This document shows, in pieces, positions 42,184 through 48,996 of a stretch of 48,996 nucleotides of DNA (the first letter of the stretch is position 1; every line of letters starts with the position of its first letter). The stretch comes from an uncultured archaeon (GTDB lineage Archaea > Halobacteriota > Methanosarcinia > Methanosarcinales > Methanoperedenaceae), in assembly GCA_902386205.1 (NCBI GenBank), contig CABMIH010000020.1:1-48996 (forward strand). The letters are read 5' to 3'. The notes beneath the pieces were generated by a model. That model was not told the DNA's origin. It ran no database searches and saw only the letters and a program-made list of their open reading frames with translations. The translations under genes were made by a program, and so were the position numbers.

Positions 42184-42304
42184 AAATCCTCCTCAATCGA
42201 GACTGCGATTTGACACGTTAATCTTCCTCCCATATTTATCTTTTTTACGTTTCATCAAAAAGCTTAAATTGCCTTGCTTTAATAATTCACTTAAGGAGGT
42301 TTGA

Positions 42305-42982
42305 TTGTCCCGCCTGATTTATCCGAGGATTACAGCGACGTTTATCGTCCTGTTATTAATGGCGCTTGCAGCCCTTTTTTTTCTTGTGAGCATTGACCTT
42401 ATCGGCCTGGCTTTCAGGAAGCTGGGGTTCCCGCCGGAATATTCCGTACTCCTTCTTTTTTTATCTTTGCTTGGCAGTTACGTGAACATCCCTGTCAGTG
42501 AGATCACATCGCGGGAACCTATAGTTTCAGGCCGTATCATTGAATTTTACAGGTTCAGGTACGTGGTCCCGCCTCTTGAAGTAGAACGGCGGACCATTAT
42601 AGCCGTCAACATTGGAGGTGCAGTTATCCCGGTAACGATATCTGTGTTCCTGGCTACACTCGTAAACGTTAGCGACATACTTATCGGAGTTTCGGCCATG
42701 ACAATTCTTATCCATCTGATAGCCCGGCCGGTGAAAGGTCTTGGGATAGCAGTTCCAGCATTGATCCCTCCTGTTGCTGCTGCTGCATTAGCGCTCCTCA
42801 TATCTCCGGGTGAGGCCCCCATTATAGCTTATATTTCCGGAACCCTGGGCAGCCTCATTGGAGCAGACCTCCTTAACCTGAAAAAAATCCCTGAACTTGG
42901 TACTCCTGTAGCTTCAATCGGCGGGGCGGGTACATTTGACGGCATATTCCTCACAGGGATAATATCAGTGCTCCTGGCATAG
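42305..42982 (+). CDS. DUF1614 membrane protein
   Basis: A 225-residue membrane protein with about seven hydrophobic helices. It has the DUF1614 pattern SLLGSYVNIPVSEI near residue 57, INIGGAVIPVTISVFL and the C-terminal GTPVASIGGAGTFDGIFLTGIISVLLA. The function of the family is unknown. It starts with TTG fixed by AAGGAGG (42293-42299). It is a single-gene unit convergent with ilvD. Confidence 0.85.
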   Translation: MSRLIYPRITATFIVLLLMALAALFFLVSIDLIGLAFRKLGFPPEYSVLLLFLSLLGSYVNIPVSEITSREPIVSGRIIEFYRFRYVVPPLEVERRTIIAVNIGGAVIPVTISVFLATLVNVSDILIGVSAMTILIHLIARPVKGLGIAVPALIPPVAAAALALLISPGEAPIIAYISGTLGSLIGADLLNLKKIPELGTPVASIGGAGTFDGIFLTGIISVLLA

Positions 42983-42996
42983 CCGCCAGATAGGTA

Positions 42997-44664
42997 TTAT
43001 AAGAAGACTGCACCCTTATCAGATGAACTTACCTGTTTCTCGTATCTGGCAAGATAGCCTTTTGTGACCTTTGGAGATGGTGCTTTCCACATTTTTTTCC
43101 TTTTTTCCATCTCTTCCTGTGATACCTTGAGATCCAGAACCCGCCCTGGTATGTCCATCTCAATAATATCCCCATCCCGCACAAGAGCGATAGGCCCGCC
43201 AACAGCTGCTTCAGGTGATACGTGCCCTATGCATGGCCCCCTTGTCCCGCCTGAGAACCGCCCATCGGTAATAAGCGCGACCGAATCTATCAATCCCATT
43301 CCTGCTATTGCGGCAGTGGGAGAAAGCATCTCTCGCATCCCGGGGCCGCCTTTTGGCCCCTCGTAGCGTATTATTATACAGTCGCCCGGATTGATCTTCT
43401 TTTCCATTATGGCTTTCATGGCAAGTTCTTCGCTGTCAAAAACCCGCGCAGGTCCCGAATGTTTCAGCATTTTCCGGTTTACAGCACTCTGTTTTATCAC
43501 GGAGCCAAGGGGGGCCAGGCTTCCCAGCAGTACTGCGATCCCGCCTTCTGCGTGTACGGGGGAATCCAGTGTGGCGATTATCTCCTTATTGGCACGCGGA
43601 TTTATTATTATGAAATCTTCGAGGTTCTCTTTTAAGGTCTTTCCTGAAACGGTACTTACATCAAGATGGAGCCTGTCATGGAGGCGCTGCATGATAGCAG
43701 GAACGCCCCCTGCCCGTTCAAAATCAATAAGGTACCTGTCCCCCCCAGGCCTCAGGTTGATAAGATGCGGCGTTTCCCTGCTTATTTCATCGAATCTGGA
43801 AAGTGGCGGCAGGCCAAGCCCGAATTCCTGTGCTATCGCGGGCAGATGCAGCGCAGTATTCGTGCTGCCGCCGATGGCCATGTCAACACGTATTGCATTA
43901 TCCAGGGATTCGTCTGTTACGATCTGGCGTGCTGTCGTTCCTTTTTTCACAAGTTCAAGTATCTTCATGCCTGAATGCTTTGCGATCCTTATCTTTTTTG
44001 CATCTACCGCATGTGCAGTTGCGCAGCCAGGAAGACTCAAGCCCAGCGCTTCTGTGACACAGGCCATGGTATTTGCCGTGAAGAGGCCTGCGCACGAACC
44101 TGCGCCGCAGCATGCGTAGTCCTCAAGGTTCTTTAAATCCCGGTCTGAAAGTTTACCGCCCTGGCGCTGTCCCACGGCTTCGAAAAGTGATATCAAATCC
44201 CTTGGCTCATCACCCACGATACCTGGCATCATCGGTCCTCCTGTAACTACGATAGCAGGGATGTCAAGCCTCCCCGCAGCCATCAGGTGGCCAGGCACTA
44301 TCTTGTCGCAGGTAGGTATCATGACCATGCCGTCAAACTGGTTCGCCTCGACCATGAGTTCGACGCTGTCGGCTATGATTTCCCTGCTCGGCAGTGAATT
44401 TTTCATTCCAGTATGGCCCATTGCGATGCCGTCGCATATCCCGATTGTGTTAAATTCGAACGGGACGCCTCCTGCCATCCTGATACCCGCTTTTACAGCT
44501 TCTGCAAGCTTATCAAGATGAATATGGCCCGGGATGACCTCGTTCCATGAATTAACCACTCCTATGAACGGCAGGGACATTTCTTCATCTGTCAGCCCGA
44601 CTGATTTTAACAAAGACCTGTGCGGGGCGCGCTCAAGTCCTTTTTTGATGTTATCGCTTCTCAT
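42997..44664 (-). CDS. ilvD: Dihydroxy-acid dehydratase
   Basis: IlvD dehydrates 2,3-dihydroxy-3-methyl acids to the keto acids that precede valine, isoleucine and leucine; it carries an Fe-S cluster. The 555 residues are full length. Motifs are [22 protein letters not shown] (about 116-137), [18 protein letters not shown] (about 185-202), and [11 protein letters not shown] followed by [15 protein letters not shown] and [20 protein letters not shown] in the C-terminal part. ilvE stands 2 kb away on the same strand but the genes are not contiguous. A 242-codon antisense frame is only a shadow. Confidence 0.97.
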   Translation of the reverse strand: MRSDNIKKGLERAPHRSLLKSVGLTDEEMSLPFIGVVNSWNEVIPGHIHLDKLAEAVKAGIRMAGGVPFEFNTIGICDGIAMGHTGMKNSLPSREIIADSVELMVEANQFDGMVMIPTCDKIVPGHLMAAGRLDIPAIVVTGGPMMPGIVGDEPRDLISLFEAVGQRQGGKLSDRDLKNLEDYACCGAGSCAGLFTANTMACVTEALGLSLPGCATAHAVDAKKIRIAKHSGMKILELVKKGTTARQIVTDESLDNAIRVDMAIGGSTNTALHLPAIAQEFGLGLPPLSRFDEISRETPHLINLRPGGDRYLIDFERAGGVPAIMQRLHDRLHLDVSTVSGKTLKENLEDFIIINPRANKEIIATLDSPVHAEGGIAVLLGSLAPLGSVIKQSAVNRKMLKHSGPARVFDSEELAMKAIMEKKINPGDCIIIRYEGPKGGPGMREMLSPTAAIAGMGLIDSVALITDGRFSGGTRGPCIGHVSPEAAVGGPIALVRDGDIIEMDIPGRVLDLKVSQEEMEKRKKMWKAPSPKVTKGYLARYEKQVSSSDKGAVFL

Positions 44665-44792
44665 AGTATGTGGATGTTAGATGATCTCAATTATTTTAAA
44701 CATTATGCTGGAAAAACATGATACACCCAAAAGCTTTATCAATAAACCCATACGTTAAGGATAATCTCAATTAAGATTACTCGGTGGCTTTT

Positions 44793-44945
44793 ATGACCCA
44801 AAAGACAAAAGGAAAGAAGAAACGATTGGCAAAAGCGCATAACCAGAACCAGCGTGTTCCGGCATGGGTTATCGTCAAGACAAAAAGGAAAGTAATGACC
44901 CATCCGCAGAGAAGGCACTGGAGACGCAGCACCCTGGAAGTTTAA
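44793..44945 (+). CDS. rpl39e: Ribosomal protein eL39
   Basis: A 50-residue, very basic protein ([20 protein letters not shown] then [13 protein letters not shown] and [14 protein letters not shown]), the complete archaeal L39e lining the ribosome exit tunnel. It is the first gene of the conserved L39e-L31e-aIF6 cluster. It is easy to miss because of its length. It starts at the ATG at 44793, with GGTGGC a few bases upstream. Confidence 0.96.
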   Translation: MTQKTKGKKKRLAKAHNQNQRVPAWVIVKTKRKVMTHPQRRHWRRSTLEV

Positions 44946-44956
44946 GGTGAAATAAT

Positions 44957-45220
44957 ATGGCAGACATTGAAAGAATTTATACAATCCCGCTTTCAGATGC
45001 AAGGAAAGTCCCTCGTTGGAAGAGGGCAGAAAGCGCAGTGAGAAAGGTAAGAGCATTTATTGCGAAACATCTGAAGACAGACCCTGAAGAAGTTAAGATC
45101 GATAAAACCATAAATGAAAAGATATGGGAAAGAGGTTCCATGAAACCGCCGTTAAAAGTCCGGGTCAGGGCGGTCAAGTTCGAGGCTGGCGGCGTGCAGG
45201 CTGAACTTGCCCAGGAATAA
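44957..45220 (+). CDS. rpl31e: Ribosomal protein eL31
   Basis: An 87-residue L31e. It has the start [28 protein letters not shown], then [28 protein letters not shown] and the closing [18 protein letters not shown]. It sits near the exit tunnel of the large subunit. AAGGTGA precedes the ATG, and it follows rpl39e by 11 bp. Confidence 0.97.
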   Translation: MADIERIYTIPLSDARKVPRWKRAESAVRKVRAFIAKHLKTDPEEVKIDKTINEKIWERGSMKPPLKVRVRAVKFEAGGVQAELAQE

Positions 45221-45239
45221 TCTTTTTTAAGAGTTTGAT

Positions 45240-45899
45240 TTGAAGCGCAAGATAAACATATCCGGGAGCCCGGTACTGGGCGTTTTTGCGACCTGTACCG
45301 AGGAATTTGTTTTTGTCCCTTACGATGTTTCGGATGAGACCATTCAAGATCTGGAAGAATCACTTGGTGTAAAGGCCGTCCGGTCGTCGGTGGGCGGAAG
45401 TTTTATTATCGGTTCGCTCCTCTGTGGAAATTCAAATGGGGCAATAGTTGCAGGTTTCATTCTTGATAAGGAGATGAGGACCATCAGGAAACACATGAAA
45501 GCTGCAAGATTGTCAGGCGAATTAAATGCCGCAGGGAATTTGATACTTGCCAACGATAGTGCGGCACTGGTTCATCCAGACCTGTCTGACAGATCTATCG
45601 GTGTTATCAAAAGAACCCTTGGCGTTGACGTGAAAAAAGGGACTATCGGGGGTTTAAAAACTGTGGGAATGGCAGGAATCGCAACGAACAAAGGGATACT
45701 TGTTCATCCAAAGGCTACATCAAATGAGATTGCCACACTGGAAGAGGTGTTCAATCTTCCTGTTGATATCGGAACTGTCAATTTCGGATCCCCGCTTGTG
45801 GGTTCAGGTATTCTTGCCAATAGTAAAGGCTACGTAACCGGAGAAGACACTACAGGTCCTGAAATCACCAGGATCGAAGATACTCTCGGTTATGAGTAA
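45240..45899 (+). CDS. Translation initiation factor 6
   Basis: aIF6 is an anti-association factor that keeps the large ribosomal subunit from binding the small one. The 219 residues form the five-fold repeat of the pentein-like fold. Each repeat has blocks like VFATCTEEFVFVP, VRSSVGGSFIIGSLLCGNSNG, GNLILANDSAALVHPDLSD and ATNKGILVHPKATSNE. The length matches archaeal homologues. The start is a TTG at 45240. It follows rpl31e by 19 bp in the same operon; the usual next gene rpl20e (LX) is not here. Confidence 0.96.
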   Translation: MKRKINISGSPVLGVFATCTEEFVFVPYDVSDETIQDLEESLGVKAVRSSVGGSFIIGSLLCGNSNGAIVAGFILDKEMRTIRKHMKAARLSGELNAAGNLILANDSAALVHPDLSDRSIGVIKRTLGVDVKKGTIGGLKTVGMAGIATNKGILVHPKATSNEIATLEEVFNLPVDIGTVNFGSPLVGSGILANSKGYVTGEDTTGPEITRIEDTLGYE

Positions 45900-45945
45900 G
45901 CAATAAAATTGAAATACCATTATCTACAAATCTACATGAGAAACT

Positions 45946-46152
45946 ATGACAGATAGAAAATACATAATCGAGTCCAGAAGATATATCGGTGAAGATGGGA
46001 AAACGACATACGATACCTGGGTCACAAATGCAAATGTGATAGAAGTAAAACACAATGAACAGTATTTAGTATTTTACCCGCTTGAAGGAGAACATGCAGG
46101 AAAGAAACACTATATACCGTTCTCGAATATTCATATAGTAAGGGAAATATAA
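45946..46152 (+). CDS. Small hypothetical protein after aIF6
   Basis: A 68-residue, beta-strand-rich protein (YIIESRRYIGEDGKTTYDTW and YLVFYPLEGEHAGKKHYIPF) with the look of a small barrel. No family recognised. It is 46 bp downstream of aIF6 in the position where rpl20e often lies, but does not resemble it. The start is ATG at 45946. Confidence 0.65.
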   Translation: MTDRKYIIESRRYIGEDGKTTYDTWVTNANVIEVKHNEQYLVFYPLEGEHAGKKHYIPFSNIHIVREI

Positions 46153-46175
46153 TTCAAAGTGAGGAAGAACCGGGT

Positions 46176-46565
46176 TCAAAATTCGGTTTCTTCCAGGAAT
46201 TTCCTGAAAGTTTCGATTTCGTTTTCATTTTTCATAATTTCATCTTTTATTTCAGTCCCGATCTGTGTGATTATCTCTTTGAGATTCCCGGTATCAAATC
46301 CTTTTGGGACCTGGACTTCAAAAAGATAGTCTTTTGAACCTACTTTTATGGTTCCATACATGAAATCCTTGTATTTTAATACTACATTTCGAATTATCTG
46401 CCTGACAGAATCGTTTTTAAATCTATGTTCATTGATTATATATTCCGGGTCTGCATACTTCCATTCGATATTTAAGGGATACACCTGGATAGTATAATTC
46501 AGTTCATCCACATTTGTCATTCTGGCTTTGAGTTTAAGTTCTGTTGTTGCGTTCAACCCATTCAT
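46176..46565 (-). CDS. Hypothetical protein
   Basis: A 129-residue protein starting at the ATG at 46565, which has AGAGGG seven bases upstream and a TATA-like ATATATATT farther up. An in-frame start at 46598 lacks a ribosome site. The product has beta strands (ATTELKLKARMTNVDELNYTIQVYPL) followed by EWKYADPEYIIN and an amphipathic C-terminal helix. No family recognised. It is not obviously linked to ilvE upstream on the same strand. Confidence 0.65.
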   Translation of the reverse strand: MNGLNATTELKLKARMTNVDELNYTIQVYPLNIEWKYADPEYIINEHRFKNDSVRQIIRNVVLKYKDFMYGTIKVGSKDYLFEVQVPKGFDTGNLKEIITQIGTEIKDEIMKNENEIETFRKFLEETEF

Positions 46566-46658
46566 ATTCAATACCCTCTGAAATATAGGTAGTAACAATA
46601 TATATTTCAGAAACTAAAAAGTTATCGGATTGAATAAATATCCGCGAGATTCCATAGC

Positions 46659-47531
46659 TCAGGCGATGAGCGTCCCTTCTTTCCGTGTCAAATCCTTAAA
46701 AGCAGCCATTAACTTTTTAGTTACATTTCCGGGCTTTCCGTCTCCTATTGACCGCCCGTCGATTTTCGTGATCGGGGCTATTTCGGCAGCCGTACCGGTA
46801 ACGAAAACCTCATCTGCCGTGTAAATGTCGAACAGGCCCATATTAGTCTCTGTTACGGCAATTCCTTCCTTTACAGCCAGTTCAATAGCAGCCGCCCTTG
46901 TTATCCCGCGAAGGTTATTAAGGGTCGGGGGCGTGATGATCCTGCCATTTTTTATGACAAAAATATTATCACCAGAACCTTCTGAGATATTCCCATGCAC
47001 ATCGAAAATTATAGCTTCGTCGCCTCCCTTCACATTTGCTTCGATCTTGGCCAGGATGTTGTTAAGATAATTCAATGACTTTATGTTCGGGGGGAGGGAT
47101 TCGGGGGCGTTTCTCCTGATGCCTACCGTAACGGCTGTCAGACCTTTTTCATACAGGTCGCCATACATGGCGCCCCATTCCTGCGTGATGATGAATACAT
47201 TCGGTTTTGGACATTTTCTTGGATCAAGCCCAAGGTCCCCATCCCCGCGTGTAACTATGGGGCGTATATATGCATCGCTCAACTTGTTCTTCTTTAAGGT
47301 CTCTACAATTGCCTTTTTCATATCCTCTTTTGAAAGGGGAATTTGCAGGTCTATCGCTTTTGCAGAATCGTACATCCTGTCCAGGTGCTCATCAAGCCTG
47401 AATACACGCCCGTTATAAGCCCTGATTCCCTCAAAAACGCCGTCCCCATATAAGAAGCCGTGATCGTATATTGAGGTTCTTGCCTCATGTTTTGGCACAA
47501 ATTTTCCGTTGAAATAAACTAATAAATCCAT
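46659..47531 (-). CDS. ilvE: Branched-chain amino acid aminotransferase
   Basis: IlvE transfers amino groups between branched-chain keto acids and glutamate using pyridoxal phosphate. The 290-residue fold-type IV protein has [20 protein letters not shown] near residue 22. The PLP-binding Lys is in [18 protein letters not shown] (about 148-165), and [14 protein letters not shown] and [13 protein letters not shown] are the phosphate-cup motifs. It completes the last step of valine, leucine and isoleucine synthesis after ilvD nearby. Start ATG at 47531. Confidence 0.95.
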   Translation of the reverse strand: MDLLVYFNGKFVPKHEARTSIYDHGFLYGDGVFEGIRAYNGRVFRLDEHLDRMYDSAKAIDLQIPLSKEDMKKAIVETLKKNKLSDAYIRPIVTRGDGDLGLDPRKCPKPNVFIITQEWGAMYGDLYEKGLTAVTVGIRRNAPESLPPNIKSLNYLNNILAKIEANVKGGDEAIIFDVHGNISEGSGDNIFVIKNGRIITPPTLNNLRGITRAAAIELAVKEGIAVTETNMGLFDIYTADEVFVTGTAAEIAPITKIDGRSIGDGKPGNVTKKLMAAFKDLTRKEGTLIA

Positions 47532-47739
47532 GAAGATCCCAGTCCCATAAGGAAAACATGGGATATATGCGTTTTGATTGCCAAAAATAGCAACTCAAGC
47601 TCTTCCAGGCAGGAATCAGGGCTCAAATTAAGAATCAGTAGAGGGGTCGGTTTTGATTATATAACTTTTCTTTTTACTATTATATTAAAACGCAAGATTT
47701 ATATTACATGAATACATTTTAGCCCAAGGGTGAAATATT

Positions 47740-48114
47740 ATGAAAAGTCTATCAGTTAATGTTCTCGACAAGGCAGACGAAGAATTCGCTGATACCCTTA
47801 TTGAATTAGGATTAAAGAGAAATGTTGCAAAAGTTCTCACTTACCTGAAGAATGTTAAAGAAGTTACTTCAAGAGACCTTGAAATGGGCTCGGATTTGAG
47901 ACAGCCCGAAGTCAGTATTGCCATGCGTGAACTGGAAGAACTTGGCTGGATAGGGGAAAGGGAAGAGAAAAAACCAGGAAAAGGCCGCCCCTATAAGATA
48001 TACCAACTCCAGACGGGCATAGAAGCTATCATCGAATATCTTGAAAACCAGAAGAAAAAAGAATCGCAGGCTATGATGGCAAGCATCAAGCGCCTTAAAG
48101 AATTAACTAAATAA
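47740..48114 (+). CDS. Winged-helix transcription regulator
   Basis: A 124-residue HTH protein. The helix set is NVAKVLTYLKNVKEVTSRDLEMGSDLRQPEVSIAMRELEELGWI, and the wing is EREEKKPGKGRPYKIYQL. A C-terminal helix (IEAIIEYLENQKKKESQ) suits dimerisation. It resembles the ArsR/TrmB-like family of archaeal predicted regulators. The 208-bp gap before it, shared with divergent ilvE, holds AT-rich promoter-like sequence. Target genes are unknown. The ATG follows GGTGAAAT. Confidence 0.8.
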   Translation: MKSLSVNVLDKADEEFADTLIELGLKRNVAKVLTYLKNVKEVTSRDLEMGSDLRQPEVSIAMRELEELGWIGEREEKKPGKGRPYKIYQLQTGIEAIIEYLENQKKKESQAMMASIKRLKELTK

Positions 48115-48119
48115 ACCTA

Positions 48120-48575
48120 TTAACTGTTTTTTAATTTTTCTTCAGGAATTCCACATACGTCGCATTTATCTTTATCTGAAGGCTTCCGCATTTCAGAATC
48201 CATGGCTCTTGTTCCCTCTGCAAGGACGGCGGCATTGGACAGGGAACCAGCAATCAATATTGCATCGAATATCTCTTCCTTTGTTGCCCCATGCCTTTGA
48301 GCAACCCGGATATGTAGTTTAAGACAGTGCTCGCACTTGAGGGCTGCAGAGACGCCAATCGAGATCAACTCTATTGTTTTCTGGTCAAGGCGCCTGAATT
48401 CACGGATTATCTCATTTTCATAAATAATCTTGGCTGCCAGCAACGAAGGTGAATCCTTCATAAAATTAAGAATATACGGGATTTCACCGTATGCTTTCTC
48501 CACTTCCTTCAATAATTCTTCTGCTGCATCATCAGGCTTTTTTTTCAATATTTTTTCGATTTTCTGTAAGTCCAT
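48120..48575 (-). CDS. Carboxymuconolactone decarboxylase/AhpD-like protein
   Basis: A 151-residue AhpD-like protein with the conserved CEHCLKLHIRVAQRHGATKEEI (about 82-103); its CxxC and His form the redox active site. The preceding helix ISIGVSAALK and the following FDAILIAGSLSNAAVLAEG are also typical. It ends with a second CDVCG pair in a short C-terminal extension, probably metal-binding. AhpD-type proteins act as disulfide reductants for peroxidases. It lies 94 bp after the porB-like gene and may be transcribed with it. Confidence 0.82.
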   Translation of the reverse strand: MDLQKIEKILKKKPDDAAEELLKEVEKAYGEIPYILNFMKDSPSLLAAKIIYENEIIREFRRLDQKTIELISIGVSAALKCEHCLKLHIRVAQRHGATKEEIFDAILIAGSLSNAAVLAEGTRAMDSEMRKPSDKDKCDVCGIPEEKLKNS

Positions 48576-48669
48576 AGTTCCAACAAAACATTTGTATTTC
48601 TATAGTAAATAAACATTTGTATTTAGCAATCTTCCAATCAAACTTGACCAGAAGCTGAAATACCAGGAA

Positions 48670-48996
48670 TTACTCAAGCCCGAAATGTTTTGCATTCCAG
48701 TCAGCAATGGCCTGGATCTTCTTGATCTCCTCTGTCCCCCCTTCCATGGTAAATAGATGCTTGAAGCGTCCCTGGACTTTGAGATACTCCTCAACAGGCT
48801 TCCTCTTCTTGAGTTTGCGCACACCTGTGACCTCACCATTTTCCATCTCATACAGCGGCCACATAGCAGTCTCCACCGCGAGCCTTCCTACTTCTATGGT
48901 CTTTGAACCTTCGAACTTCCAGCCGGTACAGCATGGGGCATGCACATGAACATATGTTGGTCCTTTCGTCTCTGCCGCTTTTTTAACCTTTTTGAT
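48670..48996 (-). CDS. 2-oxoacid:ferredoxin oxidoreductase beta subunit, C-terminal part
   Basis: The frame runs from the window end, so only the last 108 residues are visible; the N-terminal TPP-binding part lies beyond 48996. The tail starts with [20 protein letters not shown], the signature around the conserved Cys of PorB-type pyruvate:ferredoxin oxidoreductase. [36 protein letters not shown] and [13 protein letters not shown] follow, as in PorB. PorB is the likely specific member, since APC-TGW and the YLKxQGRFKHL tail are typical of it. Confidence 0.85.
   Translation of the reverse strand: MKKVKKAAETKGPTYVHVHAPCCTGWKFEGSKTIEVGRLAVETAMWPLYEMENGEVTGVRKLKKRKPVEEYLKVQGRFKHLFTMEGGTEEIKKIQAIADWNAKHFGLE

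Noticed and set aside
43391-44119. 242-codon frame antisense to ilvD
   Set aside because: A shadow of a strongly supported gene; Ser/Pro-rich with no motif.
46640-46680. A tRNA-like GCTCAGGCGATGAGCG near the end of ilvE
   Set aside because: It has a D-arm look only; no acceptor stem, anticodon arm or T-arm follows, and it overlaps ilvE coding sequence.
1-48996. Window as part of a Borg-type or other extrachromosomal element
   Set aside because: It holds ribosomal proteins, aIF6, scpAB, cdc48 and amino-acid synthesis genes, all chromosomal housekeeping genes, and no long perfect tandem repeats were seen.

Overview
The window comes from a methane-cycling euryarchaeon, most likely in the Methanosarcinales sense. 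Marker genes are methenyl-H4MPT cyclohydrolase (mch), a methyl-coenzyme M reductase accessory gene (mcrD), a fused formaldehyde-activating enzyme/hexulose-6-phosphate synthase, archaeal ribosomal proteins L39e and L31e, aIF6, Cdc48, the tRNA wyosine enzyme Taw1, NreA and an archaeal XerA-type recombinase. The dense toxin-antitoxin content and the detached mcrD would suit an ANME-2d (Methanoperedens-like) genome, but that placement is inference. The ribosomal genes argue for a chromosome rather than an extrachromosomal element.

Region 1 (1-8.1 kb) is an accessory island. It holds a SIR2-like protein lacking its N-terminus, an AbrB-type zinc-finger protein, intact toxin-antitoxin pairs of three types (VapBC-like, UPF0175/DUF3368, HEPN/MNT), a lone RHH antitoxin, a VapB with a clear operator but a wrecked VapC, and a HEAT-repeat protein. 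Between them lie at least five decayed, mutually similar plus-strand fragments. I interpret these as relics of one AAA_14/DUF4143 ATPase family.

Region 2 (8.1-36.4 kb) is mostly core. It contains mcrD - small ORF - mch; an Ig-repeat surface protein; a SatD/DUF3307 pair behind a three-half-site operator candidate; the cdc48-amrS-taw1 string followed by scpA-scpB, with scpB interrupted by an in-frame TGA and carrying a long C-terminal extension; an ArsB-type permease with a tiny Cys protein; fae-hps; DUF357-DUF555-dph6; a LarA homologue; a radical SAM protein; a flavin disulfide reductase; two unknown exported or membrane proteins; divergent nreA/queD; and a SWIM protein coupled to an XPF-like nuclease.

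Region 3 (36.4-39.6 kb) is a second accessory patch. After a VapBC pair comes an AT-rich module with an 18-bp perfect inverted repeat, an HNH protein and a XerA-type tyrosine recombinase. It is bracketed by a 9-bp motif (CCGTWACGS) repeated at 24-27 bp steps, ten copies in all, in opposite orientation on the two sides. The roughly 950 bp non-coding stretch after the recombinase also carries a tandemly duplicated unit of hairpin, 16-bp palindrome, TTTAC-N7-GTAAA and motif copies. This is the best candidate in the window for an undescribed mobile or replication/recombination system.

Region 4 (39.6-49.0 kb) is core again: a lone HyfB/NuoL-type antiporter subunit, a thioredoxin-like protein, DUF1614, ilvD, the L39e-L31e-aIF6 operon, two small unknowns, ilvE, a winged-helix regulator, an AhpD-like protein and the 3' end of a PorB-type oxidoreductase gene cut by the window edge.
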